This document shows positions 15,982-23,261 of a DNA stretch of 64,000 bases, in pieces. Position 1 is the first letter of the stretch. Each line of letters opens with the position of its first letter. The translations under genes and the position numbers were made by a program. This stretch comes from Salipaludibacillus keqinensis (GTDB taxonomy: Bacteria; Bacillota; Bacilli; Bacillales; Salisediminibacteriaceae), in the NCBI RefSeq assembly GCF_003226325.1, contig NZ_PDOD01000001.1, positions 434,001-498,000 of the forward strand, given 5' to 3'. The notes under the pieces are model-generated. The model was given only the letters and a program-made list of their open reading frames with translations, was not told the origin of the DNA and searched no databases.

Positions 15982-16015
15982 TTACCTTTCATTCCAAAGG
16001 TAATTTCACTATAAT
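15982..16015 (+). promoter_or_regulatory. yaaR promoter with palindromic operator
   Basis: Perfect inverted repeat TTACCTTT-N6-AAAGGTAA (15982-16003) lies immediately upstream of TATAAT (16010-16015) and covers the expected -35 region. The position suggests repression or activation of yaaR by an unidentified regulator. Confidence 0.5.
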
Positions 16016-16049
16016 GAATAGAGGATTGGTAAGAAAAGGGGAAATGACT

Positions 16050-16490
16050 ATGGACGTTCATAAAGTTGGTAGAGCTGGGTTAAATAATTTAAATCAGAAA
16101 AAACAAACTGGTACCGAAGCTAAAGTGTCATTCCAGGAAATCATGCAACGGGGAAGGGATAACTCTCAATACGAAAAGCTTGGCCAGTTGTTGCAAAAGA
16201 TTGATGATCAAGGAAAGACTTTATCTGAATCACGTACGGTAGATGAACTTCGCAGATACAAAGAACTTGTCAAAGAGTTCATGGATGACGCGGTTAAACT
16301 TGGACTAAGCCTTGAAGAAAGAAAAGGATTTAACCGGCGTGGACGAACGAAAGTATATAAAATTGTCCATGAAGTGGATCGGAAACTTTTAGATTTAACA
16401 GATGCAGTACTTAAAGAGCAAAAGAAAGGGTTGGATATTCTCAATATGGTTGGGGAAATTCGCGGATTGCTCGTCAATATTTATGCATGA
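16050..16490 (+). CDS. yaaR: YaaR family protein (DUF327)
   Basis: Cytosolic 146-residue helical protein, the size of B. subtilis YaaR. Conserved stretches are LLQKIDDQGKTLSESRTVDEL, YKELVKEFMDDAVKLGL, RRGRTKVYKIVHEVDRKLLDL and GLDILNMVGEIRGLLVNIY. Its biochemical function is unknown. ATG at 16050 follows AAAAGGGGA; the ATG at 16014 lies inside the -10 box and is excluded. In B. subtilis yaaR is next to tmk; here it follows flagellin, so this may be a second copy or a relocated gene. The placement hints at a motility link. Confidence 0.88.
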   Translation: MDVHKVGRAGLNNLNQKKQTGTEAKVSFQEIMQRGRDNSQYEKLGQLLQKIDDQGKTLSESRTVDELRRYKELVKEFMDDAVKLGLSLEERKGFNRRGRTKVYKIVHEVDRKLLDLTDAVLKEQKKGLDILNMVGEIRGLLVNIYA

Positions 16491-16494
16491 TCGA

Positions 16495-16526
16495 CCTCAC
16501 AGGGTAATTTGCCTTGTGGGGTTTTT
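16495..16526 (+). terminator. Terminator after yaaR
   Basis: CCTCACAGGG / CCTTGTGGGG stem (with G-T pairs) and a TTTTT tail, just after the yaaR stop codon. Confidence 0.75.
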
Positions 16527-16582
16527 AGTATGATTGCAGATTTAAGAAATAAAAAGACTGGAAAAAATTATATGTTAAACGA

Positions 16583-16611
16583 TTGACATAAAATAAAACA
16601 CATCTTATACT
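16583..16611 (+). promoter_or_regulatory. Sigma-A promoter of sucrose phosphorylase
   Basis: Consensus TTGACA (16583-16588), a 17-bp spacer and TATACT (16606-16611), about 65 bp before the start codon. Confidence 0.8.
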
Positions 16612-16623
16612 TATGTCATATTA

Positions 16624-16637
16624 TGAGAACGTTATCA
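16624..16637 (+). promoter_or_regulatory. LacI/CcpA-type operator before gtfA
   Basis: TGAGAACGTTATCA is a near-perfect palindrome centred on ACGT and matches the cre consensus TGWAANCGNTNWCA at 13 of 14 positions. It begins 12 bp after the -10 box, at about +6 to +19, a repressor position. Both CcpA and the LacI-type regulator encoded downstream are candidates. Confidence 0.65.
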
Positions 16638-16676
16638 TAACTAGATAGTTTCAATAAATGAGGGGGAAATTACTAT

Positions 16677-18137
16677 ATGACTATTAAAAATCAAGTTATG
16701 CTGATTACATATGCTGATAGCATGGGGAAGAATTTACAAGAGTTAAACGATGTTCTGACGAAACACTTTCGAGATACGATTGGTGGGGTTCACCTTTTGC
16801 CTTTCTATCCATCGTCTGCCGATCGCGGATTTGCACCAATGACTTACAAGGAAGTTGATGAACCATTTGGAACGTGGGAGGATATTCAGGCGTTATCAAA
16901 CAACTTCTATCTTATGTTCGATTTTATGGTGAATCATATATCAAAAAGCTCAGAATACTTTCAAGATTTCGTTGAAAAGAAAGATGAATCAGATTATGCT
17001 AAGTTATTTATTCAATATAAAGACTTTTGGCCGAACGGGGAGCCAACTCAAGAAGATATAGATAAAATTTATAAAAGAAAGCCGAGAGCGCCCTATATTG
17101 ATGTGACATTTAACGATGGATCGAAAGAAAAAATTTGGTGTACGTTTGATGAAGAACAAATAGATCTGAATGTTTATCATGAACGAACGAAGCGGTTCAT
17201 CCAAGATAATTTGCAGTATTTATCCAAAAAAGGAGCCTCTATTATCCGATTAGATGCTTTCGCATACGCTACGAAACAACCTGGGACCAATTGCTTCTTT
17301 ATTGAACCTGATACGTGGGAAATGCTTGATGAAATCAAAGAGATATTAGACCCACACGGTGTAGAGATTCTCCCTGAGATTCATGAGCATTATTCGATTC
17401 AGTTAAAGCTTGCTGAGCGTGGATATTGGGTATATGATTTTGCTTTACCAATGCTTGTGCTCCATGCTCTATACAGTGGACGATCTGACCGACTATCCCA
17501 CTGGTTGAAAACTTGCCCAAAAAAGCAGTTTACAACTCTTGATACTCACGATGGCATTGGTGTAGTCGATGTGGTTGATCTACTGAGCAGCGAAGAAATG
17601 GAAGAAACACGAGATGATCTTTTTACAAAAGGTGCGAACGTAAAACGCGTTTACAATACGATGGAATATAACAATTTAGATATTTATCAATTAAACTGTA
17701 CGTACTATTCAGCTCTAGGGAACAGAGATGATGCTTATATTTTGGCTCGGGCGATCCAATTTTTCACTCCAGGTATTCCTCAAGTATATTATGTCGGTCT
17801 CCTAGCTGGAGAAAATGATATTGAGCTTCTTGAGAAGACGAAAGTAGGACGTAACATTAATCGTCATTATTATACAAAAGAGGAAATCGATGAAAATATG
17901 ACACGACCAATTATGACACATCTTTCGAATTTGATGAGGTTTAGAAATAACTATCCCGCTTTTGATGGGGAGATCGAAGTGATCGAGAATGAAAATTCCT
18001 CTGTTATGGAAATTATCAGGACCCATGGGAACTATCAGGCGGTTTTAACAGCCAACCTTAAAACGTATGCCTACGAAATCATTTATAAAGATCTAGAAAC
18101 AGGTGAAATGAGAAACTTAGAAAACATATCAAAGTAA
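16677..18137 (+). CDS. gtfA: Sucrose phosphorylase (GH13 subfamily 18)
   Basis: Cytosolic enzyme splitting sucrose with phosphate to glucose 1-phosphate and fructose. The 486 residues match the length of the family. The start VMLITYADSMGKNLQELN and the block LLPFYPSSADRGFAPM are typical. Catalytic residues align with known phosphorylases: nucleophile Asp193 (IIRLDAFAYA), acid/base Glu234 (EILPEIHEH) and Asp292 (LDTHDGIG). Sucrose 6'-phosphate or glucosylglycerol-type phosphorylase is the close alternative, which motif reading cannot exclude. A LacI-type regulator follows, and an operator overlaps the transcript start. No sugar transporter gene is adjacent. Confidence 0.87.
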   Translation: MTIKNQVMLITYADSMGKNLQELNDVLTKHFRDTIGGVHLLPFYPSSADRGFAPMTYKEVDEPFGTWEDIQALSNNFYLMFDFMVNHISKSSEYFQDFVEKKDESDYAKLFIQYKDFWPNGEPTQEDIDKIYKRKPRAPYIDVTFNDGSKEKIWCTFDEEQIDLNVYHERTKRFIQDNLQYLSKKGASIIRLDAFAYATKQPGTNCFFIEPDTWEMLDEIKEILDPHGVEILPEIHEHYSIQLKLAERGYWVYDFALPMLVLHALYSGRSDRLSHWLKTCPKKQFTTLDTHDGIGVVDVVDLLSSEEMEETRDDLFTKGANVKRVYNTMEYNNLDIYQLNCTYYSALGNRDDAYILARAIQFFTPGIPQVYYVGLLAGENDIELLEKTKVGRNINRHYYTKEEIDENMTRPIMTHLSNLMRFRNNYPAFDGEIEVIENENSSVMEIIRTHGNYQAVLTANLKTYAYEIIYKDLETGEMRNLENISK

Positions 18138-18145
18138 TGAAAACT

Positions 18146-18180
18146 CGCACCTCCTTTACCATAAAGGCAGGTGCGTTTTC
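18146..18180 (+). terminator. Terminator after gtfA
   Basis: Stem CGCACCT / AGGTGCG continued by CTTT / AAAG around a short loop, followed by TTTTC. Confidence 0.85.
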
Positions 18181-18223
18181 TAGAGCGGATGAATAAAGTA
18201 AGAGATGAAGAGAGGGAAATGTT

Positions 18224-19201
18224 GTGCCGACGATAAAAGATATAGCTAAAATAGCAGGAACATCGGTGACAAGTGTTTCGAGAGTGTTAAATAACCGAGG
18301 GTATTTAAGTGAAGAGCTAAAGAGTAAAGTTTTTCAAGCTATGGAAGAACTGAATTATCAACCAAATGAAGTAGCACGTTCGCTGCAAAAAAAACAATCT
18401 CAAATTATTGGACTAATTGTTCCTGATGTGGCGCACCCTTTTTTTGGAGAGTTGACTGCAGCGATTGAAACGTATGCATTTAGCCAAGGATATAAATTAC
18501 TAGTATGCAATTCAAAGCTCGATTCGGCGAAAGAAATAGAGTATCTCCATATGCTTAGAGCAAGCCAAGTGGATGGAATAATTATGGGCAGCCATACCAT
18601 GGATGTGAAGGAATACCTTCTAGTAAAACAACCTCTCGTTACAATCGATCGGAAAATCTCAGATGATATTCCATACATTTGTTCGGACAATTATCTTGGA
18701 GGAGGATTGGCTGCTAATGAACTAGTCGAGAAAGGGTGCCTACGCCTTGCTTATATTGGAGGAAATACAGAGTTGGATCTTCTTGCCAAAAAAAGGTATG
18801 ACGGCTTTCGCGATGTTCTTGCAAAAAAAGATGTCTGGCATACATGTATGCAGACGAACACAAATGGATTTGACCTTAATGAATATAAGCAATTAGCCGA
18901 AAATCTATTTTCTACTTATTCAGAAATTGATGGTGTTTTTGCCAGCAGTGACCTCATTGCCGCCTTCATTTTGAAAGAGTGTCATCGTCTGAATAAACTC
19001 GTTCCTAACCATGTGAAAATTATAGGGTATGATGATGTGAATATGAGTAGCATAGTCACACCAGAGCTAACCACCGTTCGGCAGCCGATTTCACTGTTGG
19101 CACAAAAGTCAGTGGAGCTAATTATTGACCAAGTGAAAGAGAAAGAGATTTCAAAGGAAACCATTTTTCCTGTTAGCTTAGTTAAACGACAGACAACTTA
19201 A
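18224..19201 (+). CDS. LacI-family transcriptional regulator
   Basis: Sugar-responsive repressor, 325 residues. The N-terminal helix-turn-helix (PTIKDIAKIAGTSVTSVSRV) and hinge helix (NEVARSLQKKQSQ) are typical. The periplasmic-binding-like effector domain starts with GLIVPDVAHPFF and holds DGVFASSDLIA and IIGYDD. The GTG start follows AGAGGGA. Its place right after sucrose phosphorylase, plus a LacI-type palindrome in that gene's promoter, makes it the likely local regulator, probably responding to sucrose or a product. The 3' end overlaps by 3 bp with the stop codon of the converging next gene. Confidence 0.9.
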   Translation: MPTIKDIAKIAGTSVTSVSRVLNNRGYLSEELKSKVFQAMEELNYQPNEVARSLQKKQSQIIGLIVPDVAHPFFGELTAAIETYAFSQGYKLLVCNSKLDSAKEIEYLHMLRASQVDGIIMGSHTMDVKEYLLVKQPLVTIDRKISDDIPYICSDNYLGGGLAANELVEKGCLRLAYIGGNTELDLLAKKRYDGFRDVLAKKDVWHTCMQTNTNGFDLNEYKQLAENLFSTYSEIDGVFASSDLIAAFILKECHRLNKLVPNHVKIIGYDDVNMSSIVTPELTTVRQPISLLAQKSVELIIDQVKEKEISKETIFPVSLVKRQTT

Positions 19202-20421
19202 TGATAAGGAATGATTTCTTTAAAAATATAGGTTTTCGTCACATTTATATTGGGTTGAAAATGATGAAAAGCTTCTATAGGATGAACATTCTTCATATTT
19301 AGTGAATACAACGTTTCACGATCAATCATTACACTATATATATACTGATCTTCTTCGTGTCCTGTAGAACGATTGACTACTTGGTTGTAGCCGGAAAGAG
19401 TAACGGATTGCAGGGTCGGTAAATAACAAAAGAAGAAACTAGCTAAATAAAGAGCACTGCCCCCAACCATCAAAGCATAGTGTTCCCGGTGGTCCCGTTG
19501 CGTTTTGTTTACAATTTTTAACCTGCCTGATTTCAACAGGGTGGCTTTTGTTATGGGTACTTCCTCTGGCTTTGGGAGATCTAGATCTACATACAAATTG
19601 GTTTCAGACTGAAACTTAAAGTCCAAATCTGTTTCCAAAGGGAAATCCAATTCTTCTAAGAAGAGACTGATCCATTTCTCCATTGCGTCGGTATTACCGT
19701 CTTTAACTTGGAGTGCCAGTTGTTTACGGTATTCTGTTTCTTCTAGGAGAGCCTGTATTTCTTCATTGTAAAGGACGTTTTCCTCATTAAACTGTTCGTT
19801 AGATTTCGATTCGACTGTTTGATTAAAATTCTTTCTATTTTTAGGTAACCATAGCTTTAATTTTTCTAAAAGAGACAGATTTGCTTTGTAATTTTGCTGA
19901 AGACGGAGATAGATTCTCTCCTTATCTGGTTTTTCAATAGCCACTTGCTGAATATCTTCAGCTGCTTTAGCTAAAGACGTACTAGGTTTGAAAAGGTGGT
20001 GGTGAAGGACTAAAAGCCTGTCTGTTTTTGAATTGATTTCAGAAGCTTTTTCCCGATAGATATTAGATAGATCGTTCTTATAGTGTTTGCGCACTTGTTT
20101 TTCTTCATGCTCTGTAAGTGCATGTCCACCGTTCTTTTCAAACCTTACATCTTGAAGACTGTCATCCCAAATAACTTCCACATTTTGCTGCATGTCTTTA
20201 TTAGTCGGAGTTGAACGATTTGTGGAACGATCACCCTTTTTATTCAATTTCGTTCGATATGATAAACCGGTTCCAGGAATTCCAGTGTTTCCGTATAAGC
20301 CTCTCTTGCCGGCTGTAAGAGAGGCACCTTGAGGTCCTACTGAAGTACTTACTCCTCGTTTACTAAAGTTAATTCGGACACCTGGAGCAATTCTTACCCT
20401 TTTTTGAAAGCGAAAACTCAT
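19198..20421 (-). CDS. DUF4236 domain protein, 407 aa
   Basis: Unknown function. Residues 1-60 are the DUF4236 motif (RFQKRVRIAPGVRINFSKRG, then GLYGNTGIPGTGLSY). The rest is unrelated to anything I recognise: a charged helical middle (about 90-270), then a C-terminal beta-rich part with one hydrophobic segment (YALMVGGSALYLASFFFCYL, about 321-340). The ATG at 20421 follows TGAGGGA. It converges on the LacI gene with a 3-bp overlap of stop codons and has no operon partner. DUF4236 proteins are often short, so the long extension is unusual. Confidence 0.75.
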   Translation of the reverse strand: MSFRFQKRVRIAPGVRINFSKRGVSTSVGPQGASLTAGKRGLYGNTGIPGTGLSYRTKLNKKGDRSTNRSTPTNKDMQQNVEVIWDDSLQDVRFEKNGGHALTEHEEKQVRKHYKNDLSNIYREKASEINSKTDRLLVLHHHLFKPSTSLAKAAEDIQQVAIEKPDKERIYLRLQQNYKANLSLLEKLKLWLPKNRKNFNQTVESKSNEQFNEENVLYNEEIQALLEETEYRKQLALQVKDGNTDAMEKWISLFLEELDFPLETDLDFKFQSETNLYVDLDLPKPEEVPITKATLLKSGRLKIVNKTQRDHREHYALMVGGSALYLASFFFCYLPTLQSVTLSGYNQVVNRSTGHEEDQYIYSVMIDRETLYSLNMKNVHPIEAFHHFQPNINVTKTYIFKEIIPYH

Positions 20422-20520
20422 TCATTATCCCTCATTTATCATTATTGTAAGCTTCATTTATTGTAAGATGACTCCCTTCATTCTAAAATAGAAGGAATTA
20501 GATGGAAAGGGTGATGTACT

Positions 20521-20952
20521 ATGTTCAGAGGAACGTTTTATTACAAAACTCAACTCCCCCAGACGATGGAAACGGTTTGGTCTTTTTTTCAAACGAATGA
20601 GAATTTGGCTAAAATTACAGGATTTCCTAAAATAGAAATTTTAGGTGATAAAGATGTGTTTGAAGGATCGAACGTGCATTTGAAATTAAATTTTTTCATT
20701 ATAAAATTAACGTGGCAAGGGGAAATTACAAAAGTAGTTCATGAGGCGTATTTCATTGATAAAGGAGTGAAACTTCCATTTCCATTTAAGTCATGGGAGC
20801 ATGTTCATGCGTTCAAAAAAATAAATGACAATGAGACAAGAATGATCGATAAGGTCGAATATGAATCTTTTTTTCCTCCTTTTTTAATTAACATCATGCT
20901 TAAAGGGATGTTTACGGATCGAAAAAGGCAATTAAAGAAAAAATTTGCATAA
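20521..20952 (+). CDS. SRPBCC (START-like) family protein
   Basis: Small cytosolic protein of 143 residues with the START/polyketide-cyclase-like pattern: an N-terminal beta strand and helix (FYYKTQLPQTMETVWSFFQ), central strands (GSNVHLKLNFFIIKLTWQGEI), FPFKSWEHVHAF, and a long C-terminal helix ending in FTDRKRQLKKKF. Such proteins bind hydrophobic ligands in a helix-grip fold; the ligand is unknown. GGAAAGGGTGATG precedes the ATG at 20521. It is monocistronic and ends at a strong hairpin. Confidence 0.78.
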   Translation: MFRGTFYYKTQLPQTMETVWSFFQTNENLAKITGFPKIEILGDKDVFEGSNVHLKLNFFIIKLTWQGEITKVVHEAYFIDKGVKLPFPFKSWEHVHAFKKINDNETRMIDKVEYESFFPPFLINIMLKGMFTDRKRQLKKKFA

Positions 20953-20957
20953 CTTAG

Positions 20958-20993
20958 AACCCCGGCTAATATATGATTAGCCGGGGTTGTTTC
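20958..20993 (+). terminator. Terminator after the SRPBCC gene
   Basis: A 13-bp perfect stem AACCCCGGCTAAT / ATTAGCCGGGGTT with a 5-nt loop. The tail is only weakly T-rich. It may also stop the converging namA transcript. Confidence 0.75.
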
Positions 20994-21037
20994 AAGACTG
21001 GATGTTCATTTTTCACGTGGCTTTCAATAGAACACTG

Positions 21038-22054
21038 CTACCATGATCGGTCGTACTGAACGGGTGGTTCAATGTCTTCGCCTAATTCTTTAGCGGCTGT
21101 TCTTGCCCAGTAGGGATCTCGAAGCAACTCTCTTGCTACGAATATCAAGTCGGCACGATTGTTTTGCAGGATTTCTTCGGCCTGTAACCCGGAAGTGATC
21201 ATCCCAACTGCGCCAGTATCAATGTCAGCTTCACGCTTGATCGTTTCAGCATGGGTTAGCTGGTAACCAGGATAAACTTGAATGGGCGTCCGAATAATTC
21301 CCCCCGTACTGCAATCAATTAATTGGACACCCAGCTTCTTCATTTCTTTAGCATAATAAACGAAATCCTCCATTTGATTGCCCTCAGGAGAGTATTCATC
21401 AGCAGAAATCCTCACGAAGATCGGGCCATCCCATTCTTCTCCTACGGCTTCTAAAACTTCCTGTAAGAAACGAAAACGGTTCTCTTTAGTTCCTCCATAG
21501 GAATCTGTTCGCTTATTAGATAATGGAGACAAAAATTGGCTGATTAAATATCCATGAGCACCATGAATTTCGATAATATCAAATCCAGCTTCCTTCGCAC
21601 GGCTAGCTCCATCTTTAAAGGCTTTGATCGTTTCCCTAATACTTATGTCAGTCATTTCTTTCGGGACTTTCATTTCACGGTCGAAAGGGACAGGGGAAGG
21701 AGCAATAATTTCTCCATCATAAATGGCTTTTCGGCCAGCGTGTCCCAATTGTATTGCCGTCTTTGCCCCATGCACTTTGATACCATCAACGAGTTTCTTC
21801 AATCCCGTCACATGATCATCACTCCATATGCCTAAATCTTTTGGAGAAATTTGACCTTGTTTTGTAACTGTCGTAGCCTCTAGCATGATGAGACCTACTT
21901 GCCCGACCGCTCGGCTAATGTAGTGAGTATAATGCCAGTCGTGAACTTTACCGTCTTCATTTTCTGCAGAATACATGCACATAGGAGACATAGTAATCCG
22001 ATTTTTAATCGTTACACCTTTTACTTTATATGGTGAAAATAGCATTGCTGTCAT
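21038..22054 (-). CDS. namA: NADPH dehydrogenase NamA (old yellow enzyme, YqjM)
   Basis: Cytosolic FMN-dependent ene reductase that reduces activated C=C bonds with NADPH. It has 338 residues, the normal YqjM length. Cys26 in SPMCMYSA is the YqjM-type redox-tuning cysteine. Other motifs: [42 protein letters not shown] (substrate-binding His pair) and [19 protein letters not shown] lies before the ATG. In B. subtilis yqjM is in the same chromosomal block; here it has moved relative to yqjH. It is preceded by the cbpB gene on the same strand and separated from it by a terminator. Confidence 0.93.
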   Translation of the reverse strand: MTAMLFSPYKVKGVTIKNRITMSPMCMYSAENEDGKVHDWHYTHYISRAVGQVGLIMLEATTVTKQGQISPKDLGIWSDDHVTGLKKLVDGIKVHGAKTAIQLGHAGRKAIYDGEIIAPSPVPFDREMKVPKEMTDISIRETIKAFKDGASRAKEAGFDIIEIHGAHGYLISQFLSPLSNKRTDSYGGTKENRFRFLQEVLEAVGEEWDGPIFVRISADEYSPEGNQMEDFVYYAKEMKKLGVQLIDCSTGGIIRTPIQVYPGYQLTHAETIKREADIDTGAVGMITSGLQAEEILQNNRADLIFVARELLRDPYWARTAAKELGEDIEPPVQYDRSW

Positions 22055-22158
22055 ATTAAGGACCCCTTTAAACTAAAATGTTTTGACAATTTCTTTATTA
22101 CTCTATCACATGAAAGATCATTTGTCAGAAAGGAAGGCGTAGCTCTAAATTGATCAAT

Positions 22159-22187
22159 AAAAAGAACGTCAGTTTTAACCGACGTTC
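22159..22187 (-). terminator. Terminator after cbpB
   Basis: On the minus strand GAACGTC / GACGTTC with a 10-nt loop, followed by TTTTTATT. Confidence 0.85.
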
Positions 22188-22202
22188 AAGTTAGTTATGA
22201 AA

Positions 22203-22658
22203 TTAAGAACGATCCTGTTTTCTTTGCTCATGTAAAAAACCATTTAAATAAGCAAGGATCTTACTTCTAGGAATAATTCCAAGAAATGCTCCTCGATTAT
22301 CTTGTACACAAACAAAGGGATGATTAATAGATAAAGAAATTACTTTTTCGAAGGGGATTTCATCGCTTACACAGGCGATGTCATTAGTCATGACTTCTTT
22401 AACTTGCCAATGACTAAGTTTCTCTGGTTCGATCCGTTCAATTCCTAGAATGGAGTCAAGAATTTGCGCTTTACTGATTAATCCCTGAAGTTTATAGGAG
22501 TGATCAAGCACGGGAATAGCTGTATATCCTGACTTAACTAAGACAAGTAACGCGTGTTCTAAGTTGTTATCAGGTTGAACGTGAGCCACTTCATCGGATG
22601 GAATAATAAAAGAAGTAATAGAACGATTCAACACATCGTCATCTTTTAATTTAAGCAT
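22203..22658 (-). CDS. cbpB: CBS-domain protein, CbpB/DarB-like (YkuL)
   Basis: Small cytosolic protein of 151 residues made of two CBS motifs (about 10-70 and 80-145), the architecture of the c-di-AMP receptor CbpB/DarB that controls (p)ppGpp synthetase Rel under potassium stress. Segments FIIPSDEVAHVQPDNNLEHA, YTAIPVLD and HPFVCVQDNRGAFLGII fit. ATG at 22658 is preferred to the GTG at 22670, since AGAAAGTG overlaps the latter. A TTGACT-N17-TACCAT promoter is upstream on the minus strand. Binding of c-di-AMP is inferred from the family. Confidence 0.8.
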   Translation of the reverse strand: MLKLKDDDVLNRSITSFIIPSDEVAHVQPDNNLEHALLVLVKSGYTAIPVLDHSYKLQGLISKAQILDSILGIERIEPEKLSHWQVKEVMTNDIACVSDEIPFEKVISLSINHPFVCVQDNRGAFLGIIPRSKILAYLNGFLHEQRKQDRS

Positions 22659-22745
22659 TATTATGCACACTTTCTGTTTTAGATTTTAACTTTATTCAAA
22701 TACCACTTTTCACAACAAATCAAACCAACATATACCTTACTATTA

Positions 22746-22774
22746 ATGGTAGCTAGTTATAAGTAAAAAGTCAA
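22746..22774 (-). promoter_or_regulatory. Sigma-A promoter of cbpB
   Basis: On the minus strand TTGACT (22774-22769), a 17-bp spacer and TACCAT (22751-22746). Confidence 0.5.
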
Positions 22775-22780
22775 CTAAAA

Positions 22781-22794
22781 TGAAAACGCTTTCA
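22781..22794. promoter_or_regulatory. Perfect cre (CcpA) site
   Basis: TGAAAACGCTTTCA matches TGWAANCGNTNWCA at every defined position. It is 6 bp upstream of the cbpB -35 box and about 93 bp upstream of the divergent 79-aa gene, so either side could be the target. Confidence 0.65.
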
Positions 22795-22886
22795 TTCCAT
22801 GTTATGTCATTTCTTCTTTTATAGTGTCTGGATTTTGTTTAAGTTAGCAATAGAAAAGCCATAATGAAAAAAAGGAGGCAAAGGGT

Positions 22887-23126
22887 ATGCATAGTAAACA
22901 AACGGTTCGTTATATCTGTAAGAAATATTTATCTGGAAATTGTTATTACTTCAAACAGGAAATTATTGCGTTCGACTCATGGGAAGATCTGGATTCATTA
23001 TACTGGGGAGCAGAGCGTCCAATCACAGAGAAAACTTTCTGGATGCGAAAAAAACAAGGATACAAGTGTAAAATTGAAAAAATCAAGCAAAGTCCTGCGT
23101 TAGTGATCCCCTTTGCAAAAGGGTGA
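22887..23126 (+). CDS. Hypothetical protein, 79 aa, basic
   Basis: I do not recognise this gene. The product (MHSKQTVRYICKKYLSGNCY at the start) is basic, with four Cys (residues 11, 19 and two further on) and many aromatic residues, including SLYWGAE and KTFWMRKK. There is no signal peptide. AAAGGAGG lies 8 nt before the ATG at 22887, which strongly supports translation of this frame over the overlapping one. It precedes the RocB-like gene on the same strand by 135 bp, and a perfect cre site lies upstream. Confidence 0.68.
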   Translation: MHSKQTVRYICKKYLSGNCYYFKQEIIAFDSWEDLDSLYWGAERPITEKTFWMRKKQGYKCKIEKIKQSPALVIPFAKG

Positions 23127-23261
23127 AACAATGAATACTTAGGAAAGCTTCGTAAACAAATAAAGATGAATGATATTAGAAGGAGTTTGTCATTAATCGT
23201 CGAAATCATTATTAAGACCACGAGGGAATAATGGTGATATCCATAGAAGTGAGGGGTTATA

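Noticed and set aside
22864-23103. Alternative 79-aa frame overlapping the gene at 22887
   Set aside because: The strong AAAGGAGG lies at the right distance for the ATG at 22887, and the 22864 frame has none.
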